Positions 23,480 to 36,355 of a stretch of DNA of 64,000 nucleotides are shown one piece after another. Numbering within the stretch: position 1 is the stretch's first letter; each line of letters starts with the position of its first letter. The stretch is from the NCBI GenBank assembly GCA_004369085.1, contig ML210147.1, positions 992,001 to 1,056,000 on the forward strand, in the 5' to 3' direction. Source of the stretch: Coprinopsis marcescibilis (lineage: Eukaryota; Basidiomycota; Agaricomycetes; Agaricales; Psathyrellaceae). Under the pieces are notes generated by a model. That model worked only from the letters and a program-made list of their open reading frames with translations, was not told where the DNA came from and ran no database searches. A program made the position numbers and the translations under genes.

Positions 23480-24295
23480 ATGCCTCGAGTTCGTGTCCAC
23501 CTCGCAAGACATGGCGAAACTGCGGAAAACCGCCTTCGCATCTTTCAAGGCCAGCTTGATACGCAACTCAACGAGGAAGGTCTAACACAAGCCAGGATAT
23601 TGGCAGAGGCGCTAAAGGATGTTCCTTTCAGCTTGGGCTTCGCAAGCGACCTCAGTCGAGCAAAGAAGGTGCGCCATGCTTGCATAAAGAACCTCGTCAT
23701 TCATGCCCTCATAATATGAAATAGACGGCTTCCGAGGTGCTGAGGATTCACCCCAATTCGGTGCTCACCACAGATAGCCGTCTGAGGGAAAGGGTGTGTT
23801 GCAGTCTGTGAACAGAGTTAAACATCTGATGACTCATACTTAACATTCCAGTTCATGGGCAATTTACAAGGTCTTGAATTCACGAAAGAAAGGGTTCGAT
23901 CTATCGCCAAAGACGACACCATAGAAAGCAAAGAGGAATTGTCCAAGCGTGGAATCGATTGGTGGAAATCTACTATAATACCCCTCGCTATTCCGCAAAC
24001 TCGATCTGGAGAAAATTCGATCGAGACAGTTGAGGTTCTGGCCGTGTCGCATGGTGCTTTCATCCTGACGTTGCTGAACAGCATGCTGCAAGAAGGACTC
24101 GCAACGTATGCGTACCAGCTTCCACTAGCCCAGTGTCTAAACACATCGATTTCAATCCTTGAGCTGGAGAGTCTTGAGGCGCCCGCGGTCTTGGTCAAGC
24201 ATGCAGATATTGGGCACCTATTGAAGCCGAGAGTACAAGAAGTCGTGCAAGATAATGTCGATGATGTAGCGATAGGCGGGAGCAAGTCTGAATAA
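23480..24295 (+). CDS. histidine phosphatase (phosphoglycerate mutase-like), copy 2
   Basis: A paralog of the minus-strand gene at 2170-2943. It starts MPRVRVHLARHGETAENRL with the catalytic RHGET; exon 2 encodes TASEVLRIHPNSVLTTD and LRER; exon 3 starts FMGNLQGLEFTKERV and has WWKSTIIPL and VLAVSHGAFILTLLNSM with the second catalytic His. Intron positions after SRAKK and after LRER match copy 1. The C-terminus (QDNVDDVAIGGSKSE) differs from copy 1. Substrate unknown. It is convergent with POT1. Confidence 0.85.
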
Positions 24296-24492
24296 AAATG
24301 GTCGTCGGTCATTCCAAGGCCGAGGTGGCGCCAATAAACAGTTGTTGGTCGCTGCTAAAGCTTAGTTTCAACATGCTCTTGTATTTTCGTTGGGTGCCTG
24401 AAGTAAGGGAGAAACATTCAGTAGCCTTGAAATCGACATTACTTCGATCCCATACCATGGTATGAGTACAAGTCTTCACGGGCCAGATGCCG

Positions 24493-26856
24493 TTATGAAG
24501 CATCTTCAAGATCTGTATCCTCGACGACGCATTCGTCCAACGATAGGCCCAGATTATCTCCTGGAGCATTCCAGGCCACAAGAGTCATTCTGAGACACTT
24601 TCCAACCGGGTTGTCTTCATCAGTTTCAGGGCAGGTCCTTATAAGAGGGTCCAGCCGCTTCTCGAACTGTTTCTGCGCTGTCGGGTTCTCGAAGAAATCT
24701 TGAAAATTGATATTTTCGAGCAAAGTACTCTGTTCACGTTATTCCAGGCATCAGTAAAAAGTTGGCATAGGACGGGAGAGTTTACCTCGTGTGGGACTTC
24801 AACGTGGGCGCGGTACCCGCTATCATCTTCCACGGTCAATGTCAATTTGAATTTGAAATCTGGTGGGGTCTCGACATCGTCTAATGAACAGATGAAGCAC
24901 CTGCGTTGGGTTCGCTTTATCCTACGTTCGCGTAAAATTCAGAACAGCAAAGTTGAAAATCCAAAGGGCCGACTTACTCTTCATTACAGCGGGGACACCA
25001 CTGCATGATAGCATTGAACAGGTTCCGAGGATGATAATTGACCAGCCGACCATACACCCTGTATTTCTCAGGCAGAGAGGCCTTCCTCTCGATAATTGTC
25101 TTGAACGTGCTATTCGGTAGTCGAGGGTTGGGTGCAGGGGCGATGGGCTTTCGCGGCTGAGGGGGCGTTGTAAAATTCGGGGTGTTCAGATGCGCAGCTT
25201 TTCGCCTTGATATAGATTATCAGCGCAGCGTCTACTTGGATGTAAGACGTGTTCAACTCACTCAAGCAGAGGTTTCAAAACGGGATTGTGACGAATGAGG
25301 ATCGTTACTAAAACCTCGTTGCCTCCAAGGTAACCAGACTCGTTGCGGAGTCGCAGTTTCTTGATGTAACAGTAGTGACCGACTTTTACTTGTCCCAGGT
25401 TAGTCTGGCCGTCGTGCAAAGCGATCTTGACGACCATGTCCTTTAGATTGGCGGCCCAGGGCTCTCTCAATTTCGGAAGATTTGGTCGCTTAGTGTAATC
25501 TGTGACATAGATATATCCCATTTTCTGTTGAGGTTTGCTATCCGCATGTACGACCTGGAGTTTCTGAGTATCGGACAGGTCGAAAGAAAGGAAACCCCAT
25601 GTAACCCACCTCAACGACGCAGTTAAAGAACTTATCTGTAATGGCGTCTTTGATAAGGCAATCCCGAAACTGAACCGGTACGTCGCCCGTATCGTCCTGA
25701 TACATCTTCTTTCTCCTAGACACCGACAGCCTCGAATGAGAACAACAGAAGAGTAGACTGAAAGCACGTACTCGAGCAGTGCATTAAGATGGGGATCATC
25801 GTGTGTGGTCTCTGGATCGAGTAGGACAATTTTGGGTTCTACAAGCTTTCCTTCCAAGTAGCCACCGTTGCTTGTCATCATTCGGACGTTGTTCAAACGA
25901 TAGAAGGTGCCCTCCTTCATTTCCGGGCCCCATTTTCCAGCACCGTCCCACATTTCGATCTTCAAAACTCGCTCAGACATTTGTCTCGAGTATTGTGCGC
26001 TCTGTGCTGGCATAATAGCATCGTTCTTCGTGTAGTCAGTGACGTAGAGGCTGTACACATCGCCTTGGTTCCTGTAGCCTCGAACGATCTGTGATAGCCA
26101 GAAATGTGAGTAGTCATGAAACCGTAACCGCCGGCTACACACCTCTACTGTACAGTCAAAGTAGCCGCCCGGTTCAGAATTTGGCATTGCATCCTTGATC
26201 AAGCGGTGCAGGCGTTTTGCACGGCCGTATTGGACAGAGGTCTCAGGAGCTGACACTCTGCATTTGTCCATTTCAGCGTTGCGGGCTGTTTCTTGCTCTT
26301 TCCACCAAGAACTCAGCTCTTCTGCAGCTTTGACGGGTAGCGGTCTGGAGTTCTGCAGCTGGGTAAGAGCTGGAGTATGAGGCACACCGAAGCGCCCGCC
26401 TGCAAGACCTTCCGGTTCCAGGTTCTGATCGAGTTTTCCATAGTGGAATGCGCGCTTTTCGGGGGAGTAACGGGCCCATTTATACCTGTTACTGTACCCA
26501 ACAACCGAAACAGCCCCTTTGGCCACCTGAGATTGTGCGCTTTCAGCATAAAACCACGCAAGTCACCAGGAAGTCGACGCATACCTTCAAAGATGCTAGC
26601 ACGAGCACATCCCCGATCTCTGGATTTGGTAGCGAATCCTCATATGTGGCGAACAAGTTGACCTTGAGGCCCGCTACAGCCAAGATATCTGATTCGTCCA
26701 CGCTGGAGCTATCATCAACTAACTCGACCTGCTGCATCCAATCTTCCGAGAGCGTGTGCCTTTAGATCAGTACGACGGGCGTTTATAACCAAGAAACTCA
26801 CCTCCACTGCCTCCTTGACTTTTTGTCGGCTCAGTAGCCCTGATAACTACCCCCAT
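24493..26856 (-). CDS. POT1: telomere protection protein POT1
   Basis: The shelterin component that binds single-stranded telomeric DNA. The start is MGVVIRATEPTKSQGG, spliced to DWMQQVELVDD. An N-terminal OB segment reads VNLFATYEDSLPNPEIGDVL with AVSVVGYSNRYKWARYS. A first POT1PC-like OB fold has YSLYVTDYTKND, LKIEMWDGAGKW and FYRLNNVRMMTSNGGYLEGK. A second has MGYIYVTDYTKRP, MVVKIALHDGQTN and CYIKKLRLRNESGYLGGN. The C-terminal OB3 region has KYRVYGRLVNYHPRNLFNAI then CPRCNEECFIC, with LTLTVEDDSGYRAHVEV. The CPRC and following CFIC correspond to the zinc ligands of human POT1, but they are adjacent, so the inserted resolvase-like domain of the human protein is absent. Several introns; convergent with phosphatase copy 2. 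Confidence 0.85.
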
Positions 26857-26939
26857 GATGTTAATAAATGAATTGAGAAGCAACTTTTTGGCTTTGCCGA
26901 TTTCGCAAAAATCCTTGTTTGTGTCAATTACCACATTTA

Positions 26940-27792
26940 TCAAAGCGGGCAGGCGGAGCTCACTTTCGGCCTGGAAATGGCGGAAACGGGTTGGGGTTGA
27001 ACTGGTTTCGCCGTTGGTGGAAGTGTAGCGGTAGTAGGCGGGTTGAAAATCTGAACCTCTTTCAGATCAGTCGCTCCAGTGGCCTGTGCAAGCGTCTGGG
27101 ATAACTGTTCCTTCTTGACTGCGAGATCTGTTGCTTTGGGTTGCTGAGCAGCTATCTGCTTCTCCGCACGCACAATTTGACGTTGCTTCTTTTTCGTCAG
27201 TTCCTTCGCCTCCTGGATTGATTCTGGAGCTGCCTTTGGTCCATTAATCGGTGGTTGGATTTCTGTAGCCGGCTTCTTGACTGTAGGACATGTGGTTAGG
27301 TTTGTTAGTAGTGTTAGGTGTCAAAGACATACCAGTGAGGGTATTCAGCTCATTCCCGGCCAACTTGAGGTGGATCCCATCGTTGAATACGAATGAGAGA
27401 GGTAGGGGCTCAGTTGACAGTGTCGCAATGCCCCCTTTCAGCGAAAGGGTAACCTCCTCCTTCATCTTTGGTTTCCAAGATTTGATTTCATTCCTAGCAC
27501 CAGCGTTGCGCACCACGAATTGAACGTTAATGGCCACATTCCTGTTATTTCCAGATATCGGCATGCATCCCATCTTGAAAATAGCTTTATTTGACATAAA
27601 CCACGTATGCAAAATGTGTCCTCGGAGGTGACCTTTAATTTTTTCCGAAGGCCCTTTTTGAAGCGTGTCCAACAACTCGCGAGGGCAACGTTGACATGTA
27701 GCGTCGAAATCTTTGTCTTCTGCGATTGTAACCTTCTTCTTTTTTGCAGTTCTTGTGTCTGTATCGGGTTCCGAGGCCCTGGCACGCTTCAT
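26940..27792 (-). CDS. unknown nuclear protein with basic head and coiled tail
   Basis: I do not recognise the family. ATG at 27792 gives MKRARASEPDTDTRTAKKKK, which has the look of a bipartite nuclear localisation signal. A globular part follows (FDATCQRCPRELLDTLQKG, HILHTWFMSNKAIFKMGCMP, KEEVTLSLKGGIATLSTEPL, FVFNDGIHLKLAGNELN) with alternating beta-strand-like segments. One intron of about 53 nt joins NTLTG to VKKPATEIQPP. The tail is a Lys/Gln/Ala-rich helix (AKELTKKKQRQIVRAEKQIA) then a Pro-rich end. Same strand as POT1, 83 bp upstream of its start. Confidence 0.6.
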
Positions 27793-28266
27793 GCCTATGA
27801 GTCGTGGTTCGCCCTTTTTGGTTGGTCGAAGTCGAGCGCAAATCCGGCGCGTCCGAGGTTTTCGTGTGACCAGTCGGACTGTTGGCTAATAGTCACGCTC
27901 ACGTGATACTGTGACCGACGTGGCTGCAGGTCAAAACATCAACTTGCTTGTGCAAAGCATTTCTGACTGTGCGTGCGACGTGCGTCGTGCTCAAGGGGCG
28001 AGAACTTGGACAGTATGTTCACCCGTTCCTACCCGGACAACCCTAGAGTCACTGTGCGAAATGAAATGGCTCATCTCCCTGAGTCGACTTGCTTGGAACT
28101 GAAGCGTGAAAAAGTAACGACTCTGTCGATAGGAGAAAATTGGAACGACAACATTAGGATTTCTCTATGCTAGGCCCCGAGTCCGTCTCTTAGTACTTAA
28201 AGATCTGAATCATATGTATAGTCATGTGTAGGCATGTAGTCCGTTTCTATATATTAATACGAATGT
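27793..28266. other. intergenic upstream of unknown nuclear gene
   Basis: 474 bp holding the promoter of the 26940-27792 gene and the 3' UTR of peroxidase 1. It has a TCACGTGA palindrome (27899-27906). No other gene is seen. Confidence 0.4.
27899..27906. promoter_or_regulatory. TCACGTGA E-box palindrome
   Basis: A perfect 8-bp palindrome with a CACGTG core about 107 bp upstream of the start codon of the unknown nuclear gene. CACGTG is a classical bHLH-type site in fungi; binding here is inferred. Confidence 0.35.
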
Positions 28267-30444
28267 TTAAGTTAACAGTGTCACTGCAAGTAGAAGCCCC
28301 ATGATAACTTCCAGTCGGAGAAGATCCCATGTGTGAGAAGAGCCAGATGTAGGTCCAGACGGTGGCGAAACTTGCCGCACAATCGTCACGTTAGTCGGTC
28401 TGTTGAACGGTGTCCGTGCTGCGATGAAGAATGTTTGTTGATAGTCTTCGGTCAAAACTGCATCGTCGACGACTGCGTGAAGGTCAATTGTTAATTGCGA
28501 TCCACTGTCATCTACTATGGCAGTGTAAAATTCGTATCCAGCGGCGGCAGGGATAGTGTCATTGAAGACCATCTCAAAGTCTGCGTTGAGAGGGGCAGCA
28601 TAGTCTGGCATGGCGTTGTCGAAAGCGGACAGGAAGACTCGTGAGGGCGTGATTCCAGTCTTGACCTACAGGTATGGTTAAGCAAGCGCATCATCAAGGT
28701 TTAGCGATACTCACTCCAGCAACAAACACGAATTGTCTTTGCGTTCGCTGTGCGCCGCTGAAAGTCACGGAGCTCAACCGAGGAGCATAGATGATAGTGT
28801 CCTGAGCGATTTTATAACCTTCGCCTTCGTTATCGTATCGCTTGGCACGCGCTCCATCCTGTTCGTCGACCTCGAACCAGAACATCGAGATTGATTCATC
28901 GGGGTTGATAGGCACAACGAATTCATGGTGTACAAGGTCCAGGCCTGTTCGTTGCAGAATTGGCGAGCCTGTAGTTTCATCCCTTCGAGGACTTGTGGCC
29001 GGTAGGGCAGTTTTGACGTTCTGGCGAACGCAGTCCTTGTCAGGCCCATACCTGTCACACCAATACATAGTAACTATGCGTTTCGAATTGCGTGCGTTGG
29101 ATGGTTCAGACAGCTGACAGAATGGTGAGAATTAACACGTGGAACTAGCATAGAGAGATGTAACGTACCCGGAACGCGGTCTTGAAAATGAGCTCGTTTT
29201 GGTCTATCGTGAGTTGTGCCGAGGTAACTTTGGCGGGGATCATAGTAATTGGTTCGGTGAGTGTGACGGTTGAGGGGACAGTGTTGAGCATCCTTTCGAG
29301 CAGTGTTGCACATGTTGAGCTGAACACATCGGGGTCGGCAAGCCTAAAGGAAGCGGGTCAATTTGAGCTGCCATGAATTGACAGGAAGTACGAACTTCCG
29401 CATTGTCGCATTGTCGTCGCTCGAGAAAATTCTGAGATCCGAGTTCAAGGTTGCATTGGTGTCAACGACCAAAGGATTCAAGGTGGATCCAGCGACATAT
29501 TCAGTAACACTACGAAGAGAAAAGTCAAAACGTAAGCCAACCAAATCATCGCGGAGTACGAGCATGAAATTCGGAACTCACACAGCATTGTCGAATTGGC
29601 TCGTCGTATCAAACAACTCAAAGTTGTCCACTGCTGGGTTATCGCCTGAGGTTACTATGTTCGGGAAATCGCTGCTCCGAACACCGCCCAGGGTGTGGCC
29701 GCATGCGACAAGACTAATCATCTCTTCTTGGGAGAACCCTTGGCGTCGGAAGATCTCTATGTGCGTTTCCAGGTCTTGATGGGGCTCCGGTACACCTGCC
29801 ACGTCTGCGGAGAGAGCGTCGATACGTCCACCGCGAAATGAGATTATCGGCCCTCCGCACGAGGCTACCGCAAAGACTGTTCCAAAAGCGATGATATCGG
29901 CTCCTACATGAGGTATTGCGGTGTGGTGAGCGTACCGTTAAGCGGGGTGTGTGGCAGATGAACGTACGGGAAAGGTATTTGGTTGAGAACGTCTCAAAGT
30001 CATCAAGACTGTGGACCATGCCAATGCCAAAGTTCTGAAAAGTTGCCCTTGGTGCTTTGGTCGGCTGGCGAAACGTTGCAACATACCTCAGCGCGATCTA
30101 GTTCGAACGCTATGGAGGCATCCAGTCCTCCGGTTCCAGTTTCGATGTTGTGTGTCGCGACATCGTGGTATGCCTAAGAGAGCGACGGGTCCTGTGTTAG
30201 CAACAGCTGAAGCAGAGCGGGATGCGTAACGAACCAGACGAAGCCATTCTGCGCCGATGGAAGCTTGTGTGCCTGTTCTAACTTTGCAAGGATGCTGAAG
30301 TGTGGCCATATTCGAACCATCTCTCCTCCTTCCTTCAAACAAGAATCCCTCTAGAGAGTCATATAGAGGCGAAGGCCATTTGTATCCGGCGGCAAGATGC
30401 GCAGCTGTCAGAACTGTCAGCAAAAGGGACTGACGGTTGACCAT
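28267..30444 (-). CDS. GPI-type secreted haem peroxidase, paralog 1
   Basis: A plant/fungal-type haem peroxidase, about 560 residues with a long C-terminal extension. The start MVNRQSLLLTVLTAAHLAAG is a signal peptide, then YKWPSPLYDSLEGFLFEG. The distal site is EWLRLAYHDVATHN (Arg, His, Asp), followed by GGLDASI. The pre-proximal block is FAVASCGGPIISFRGGRID and the proximal His lies in MISLVACGHTLGG. The C-terminal half (TMYWCDRYGPDKDC, MFWFEVDEQDG, YEFYTAIVDDSGSQLTIDL) has no name I know. The last residues are a hydrophobic tail after a Ser/Gly-rich spacer, as in a GPI anchor signal. Intron positions match the paralog at 44345-46488. The substrate is unknown. It fits fungal hybrid or class II-like peroxidases better than lignin peroxidases, which lack the long extension. 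Confidence 0.82.
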
Positions 30445-30920
30445 CGTCAGCTAAGAGGGGTATTTGAAAAGAATGTGGGTGGTTGGAAGAGTCAAGGATG
30501 CTGAAGGAAAGAATGAAGGGTGTCCGGGTGTCAAGGTACAAAGATTATATGTTGCATGAGGCACTGAGCGCTGTTCGGTGCAAAGTCGCCGCTGCCAACC
30601 GGTTTCGTACACTGCTGTTGATGGAAAATGCCAGGCAGAACTAGGCTCCTTGGCAAGTCATTCTAGCCCATTCTGTGGTTTATATCGTTGTATTCAGGCT
30701 GTTTTGGATGAGATTTCAAGTAGAAAAAGCTAAAATTGGACATCATGGTAGGAAGAAGCGGCAAACCCCCGTCCTTTCCGAGTATCTAGCCGTCACTGAA
30801 TATTGAGGGGTTCTTCCGCCTCCGGTGGCTGTGTTGCGCCGTCACAGCCACGATCATTACAACGTGCGATCAGCAACTTCCCAAATCGTCATTTCCCGAC
30901 CACCATCATCATAGCAAAGC
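30445..30920. other. divergent promoter, peroxidase 1 / TAP42
   Basis: 476 bp between divergent start codons. I see no gene and no CACGTG site of the kind found upstream of peroxidase 2. Confidence 0.4.
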
Positions 30921-32412
30921 ATGTCCGAAGCCCAATTATCGCTCGCTGAATCGTATTCAATCGCTCTGAAAAACATAACGAAAGCGATAAACCTACCACC
31001 CGGATCTGATGCTGCTCCAGTATGTGGCTGATAACCTATTCACGGAGACACCGGCTGAGCAAGACCGCGATTAACAGGAATTGATATCAGAAAGCCACAG
31101 ACATCTTAAACGTATCCACCTCTTGATCGTTCAGAACGCCGTATTCAGTCCAAATGAGACGGTCGAGGACATAGCAACCCACGATCTGGTGTACCTCTCC
31201 TTACCCTATGTTCTTGCGGAAGTGCAAGGGCGGCTGAGGAAGGAGAAGCGAAGCGAGAGGCTCGAATCGGTTGAGCAAGCTCAAGTCCGTTCCCCGATCA
31301 CATGCAGATTCCCTGGAAAGGAAGCTGATTCTTCTAGTGTTACAGCAATACATGAAGAGCTTCATCACCCTGTTGGAAACATACAACGTGGCTACAGCTG
31401 CTGAACGGGACTTGTTCTCCAAGAAGGCGAATGACGTTAAGGATCCCGGCAAACGCAGGGAGATCAAGATCAACCAGTTCAAGAGGGAAAAGGAGCTGAA
31501 AGGCAGAATAGAGGTACGTTCCTGATGATAATATCCTCACTTAATCTTGAATAACCCCAAGTCTTGACAGACACTGGGAAAGCGTCAGTCACAGAAAGCA
31601 GGCCCCCATGATTCTGACAGTTTACTCTCCGATTTCGACTTGATTGCGTCCCTGCTACCAAAACCAAAGGAACAAAACGAGGAAAAGGAACTGGACCCTG
31701 AGACGGATGAAATCTTGCGCGAAACAACGTTAATTGTCCTACGTTTGCTCTACACACAAGCACAGGGACAAGCAGAGATGATGGAACGTGAACTCGACAT
31801 GCTCAAACTTGCACCATCATCGCCGAGACTTGAGGCCCAACAGATGGCTGACGATCAGAGAATAAAGCAGCGCGAGGATGTGGCGGCTATGTGGAGGCTT
31901 GATGCACCTCCCGTCACTGGCGGACCAGATGGGAAGGGTCCGCTATTGGATTCCAGTGGAAAGGTACGACCTTGATCGCGACGTCCATCGCGACGGGTTT
32001 CTGACAACGATTTGACATTCTTAGGTACTTCGACCGTTCACGATATTGCCGTCGGATGCTGGCGAGCGAGCTAGGCTGCAATCTACGGTATTTGGCCCTG
32101 CCCACAATCTTCCCACTATGACTGTCGATGAATACTTGGAGATCGAAAATGAGCAAGGAAACATCATCACTGGCGGAGGGTGCGTTATTCCCTGTCCTAA
32201 ATATTTGTCGATTTACTGATATTCGATTGGTGTAAAGCCCTGCGTCCGAGACCAAGCCGACGTCCAGTGAAGAGCTCCAGATGGCTTCGGAAATGGATGG
32301 ATCTGCTGAAGGCGAATTGAAAGAGGAACAGAAGCGACAAAAGGATGAGAACTGGGCCAAGTTTGTTGACACAAATCCTCGTGGAGCAGGGAACACCATG
32401 AACAGGGGATAA
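30921..32412 (+). CDS. TAP42: TAP42/IGBP1-family PP2A regulator
   Basis: Tap42 binds type 2A phosphatase catalytic subunits in TOR signalling. It starts MSEAQLSLAESYSIALKNI. Helical exons follow: LISESHRHLKRIHLLIVQNA, ATHDLVYLSLPYVLAEVQGR, YMKSFITLLETYNVATAAE, RREIKINQFKREKELKGRIE and a second half with LRETTLIVLRLLYTQAQGQA. The C-terminal exons have FTILPSDAGERARLQSTVFG and PTMTVDEYLEIENEQGNII, the conserved TAP42 C-terminal block, ending FVDTNPRGAGNTMNRG and TAA. KRE.K.R.E and the PTMS/TVDEYL block are family-specific. Convergent with YPT6. Confidence 0.9.
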
Positions 32413-32501
32413 TACGTTCTGTGGCAAGAGTCTTGACCAGATAAGCGGTAGTGTACAAACCATAATATAATGGCCGAAACGAATACAAGTACACCATGTG
32501 A

Positions 32502-33427
<926 letters not shown>

Positions 33428-33772
33428 TGCGTGTCGGTGGTCTTGAAGTCAAATAGCCGTATATGCCCGTGAAGAACAGAATTGTATGAGGAGGTAGATG
33501 GAGACCAATACCGCGCAGCTGCGAGCATCACAGGGCCAGCTGTCGAACAGCCCAGGAGCGACAGAGTTACGTAATGCCGGCGGCAGATCACGCGGCAGAT
33601 GCAATTAATTGCTTTTAAATCGCGAATTAATTAGTGATTTCTTTCGGAACTTGCGATTGGGTATTGGCCCGTGGCCTTGGAGTATCGATATCTGCTGGGG
33701 TTACCGTCAGTGACAGATTCTTGTCTACCCCGAGCGACATCTACCTCATTCTCTCAGAAACAACCACAGAAT
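33428..33772. other. divergent promoter, YPT6 / MTHFR
   Basis: 345 bp between divergent starts. It holds an AT-rich element with a GCAATTAATTGC palindrome (33601-33612) and a second GAATTAATTA nearby. No gene is seen. Confidence 0.4.
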
Positions 33773-36165
33773 ATGAAGCTGTCCCATAAAATAGCAGCCC
33801 ACGATGCTGCAAAGCCATTTTACACATTCGAGTTCTTTCCTCCCAGGACAGATCAGGTGCGCATAATTTCTGTTTCACATAAAACTTGAGGGTTCCATGC
33901 GAGTGTGTGGGCATTGACCGTGATGTTACCACGTACCCGCGTGCTTTTTCTAGGGATTCGAGAACTTGATTGCACGCATCTCGCGGCTCGCTGCACTAGA
34001 TCCTATCGCGATAAGTGTAACATGGGGGGCGGGGGGCTCGACCAAGGACCAAAGCCTGGATCTGGCGGGCTTCACACAGTCCGAGTACGGCCTTGACACC
34101 ATCCTGCACCTGACATGTACGAATATGGAGCAGGGATTGATAGACGACGTTCTCAAGGTATTAGTCGCAATCTTCCATGTCCGCTTGGCCGCGCTAAAGG
34201 AGTAGACAGGACGTCAAGGATCGTGGGATTCATAATCTCCTTGCTCTTCGTGGAGGTTCGGATAATCACAGTGTTAAACCTTGCAGAGTTATTCATAGTT
34301 TGCTTTAGATCCGCCAAGGGGAGAGGAAGAATGGATTCCTTCCGACACCCGCTTCACGCACGCCATTGACCTCGTATCTTATATCCGAGCGTCTCCAGAG
34401 TATTCTTCCCATTTCTGTATCGGAGTTGCCGGTGAGTACCCGCTGCGAGTATGTTTTATAAGTTCTAAAGTGGCAATAGCATACCCTGACGGCCACACCG
34501 ACGGTTCCTTGGGTGAGGACGAAGAACTCGACCACCTGAAGGCAAAGGTCGATGCTGGCGCAGACTTCATTGTTACCCAGCTGTTCTACGATGTTGACCG
34601 CTTCCTTACCTGGCTCCAAAAGGTTCGGGCCAAAGGTTGGTATCTCTCCAGTAAACGATACTCGTCGCCGCTGAGTGTCGTATAGGTATCACCGTGCCAG
34701 TCATACCCGGAATCATGCCCATTCAGACCTATGCAACATTTGCCCGTCTGACAAAGCTCAGTGGAACGAAGATTCCGCCTGCTTTGGAAACAGATTTGCT
34801 GCCAATCAAGGTGCTCCATTCTTTCAAATACAACATATTTGCATTCGCTAATTTGCAAAATAGAACGACGACCAGCTCGTCAAAGACTACGGCGTGCAGT
34901 ACGCTGCTGAGATGATCAAAAGGCTGAGGATCGAAGGGGGTATCCAAGGCTTCCATTTCTGCACTCTTAACCTGGAAAAGAGCGTAAAGCGCGTTCTGGA
35001 GCACCTAGAGTGGACACCAGTAATCACCACTGGCAGACAAAACAAACTCATCGCAGTAAGGCTCCCACCGTGTCTTCATCATGGATTGAATGCTGATTTA
35101 ATAAGGACCTTCCAGAATCTCTGGCCCAACCAGCCGACTTGGACCTCCTCATTACGCCCTCGTCTGCCACCAACAGTGCTACCTTGGGGCTGGGTACAAT
35201 TCCTGCATTGGCAGAAGCTGGGCGCGGAGAACTTAATAACGCTGCCTCTTGGGATGACTTCCCCAACGGTCGTTTTGGGGATTTCAAAAGTCCAGCTTAT
35301 GGAAACCAAGATCCATGGGGTGGACTGGGCATATCTGTAAGTGCCTCCGCTCTCCGGCGAATTAGTCACGGCACTTATCCACAAACGACAGCGAACGGAA
35401 GCTCTTCAACATTGGGGCTACCCCAAAACCGTTGACGACCTCACTAAAATCTTTCTTGCTCATCTACAATCCAGAATCCCCCAAACTCCTTTTTCACCAG
35501 GGCCACTTGATCCCGAGTCCATGACAATCCTGCCTCACCTCGAGAGATTGACTAAACGGGGATGGTGGACGGTAGGATCCCAACCTGCGGTTGATGGAGC
35601 GAGTTCCAGCAACGATGTGTTTGGTTGGGGACCGAGATCCGGATATGTCTTCCAGAAGGGATTTGTCGAGTTCTTTTGTGATGTGGGTGATGTCGAGGCC
35701 ATCCAGAAGCGCATTGATGAGAAGGGAGGAGGATGGGTGTATTACTTTATGGCGAACAACAAGGTTGGTAGAGTCCGTCGCGTATTCCGGATCAGAAGGC
35801 TGATGCATCGTGTCCCAGGGAGAGAGCAGAAGCAACGTTCCGGATGAAGGACGAAACGCTGTAACATGGGGTGTGTTCCCGGGGCAAGAGGTCCAGCAGA
35901 CGACGATAATCGAACAAGAATCGTTTTTATCCTGGAAGGTAAGTCAACGTGTCTTGACGCATGGTTAACAAGCTCAATAAACCCGTCGCTTTAGGATGAA
36001 GCATATTCAATCTGGAATGATTGGGCCAACTTTTATCATCCAGAATCGCCAGAACGTAAACTGCTGCAAACGGTGGCGGATGAACGTTGGCTTGTGAGCG
36101 TGATTCACCATGACTATAAGGATCCCAACGCTCTATGGACGTTTTTGCTGGATGGGGAGGCTTGA
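33773..36165 (+). CDS. methylenetetrahydrofolate reductase
   Basis: Reduces 5,10-methylene-THF to 5-methyl-THF for methionine synthesis. It starts MKLSHKIAAHDAAKPFYTFE, with the family N-terminal FEFFPPRTDQ. FAD-barrel exons follow: ISVTWGAGGSTKDQSLDLA, ILHLTCTNMEQGLIDDVL, ERGIHNLLALRG, AYPDGHTDG, KVDAGADFIVTQLFYDV, VPVIPGIMPIQTYATFARL and GIQGFHFCTLNLEKSV. The C-terminal eukaryotic regulatory region has ELVTALIHKRQRTEALQHWG-related sequence, HLERLTKRGWWTVGSQPAVD, FGWGPRSGYVFQKGFVEFF and DKEKGGGWVYYF-like sequence, ending with EAYSIWNDWANFY and DPNALWTFLLDGEA. There are about eight introns. A fungal genome usually has two such genes (met12, met13); I cannot say which this is. Confidence 0.9.
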
Positions 36166-36355
36166 ATGTGAAGAACTGATTACCTTACTAATGCCGATCT
36201 GTATTGCCCAACTATTGAGGATGCGTGGAATTCATTATTTTATTACCCAGTGGCAGGATTGGCTTCTCGGTGTCTCGCCTAAAGGCTACGGGGATCCACT
36301 GCCGTAATAAAGCCCATGTCTCTAGCTCTGTAGCAACGTATAACACGCGAGAAAC

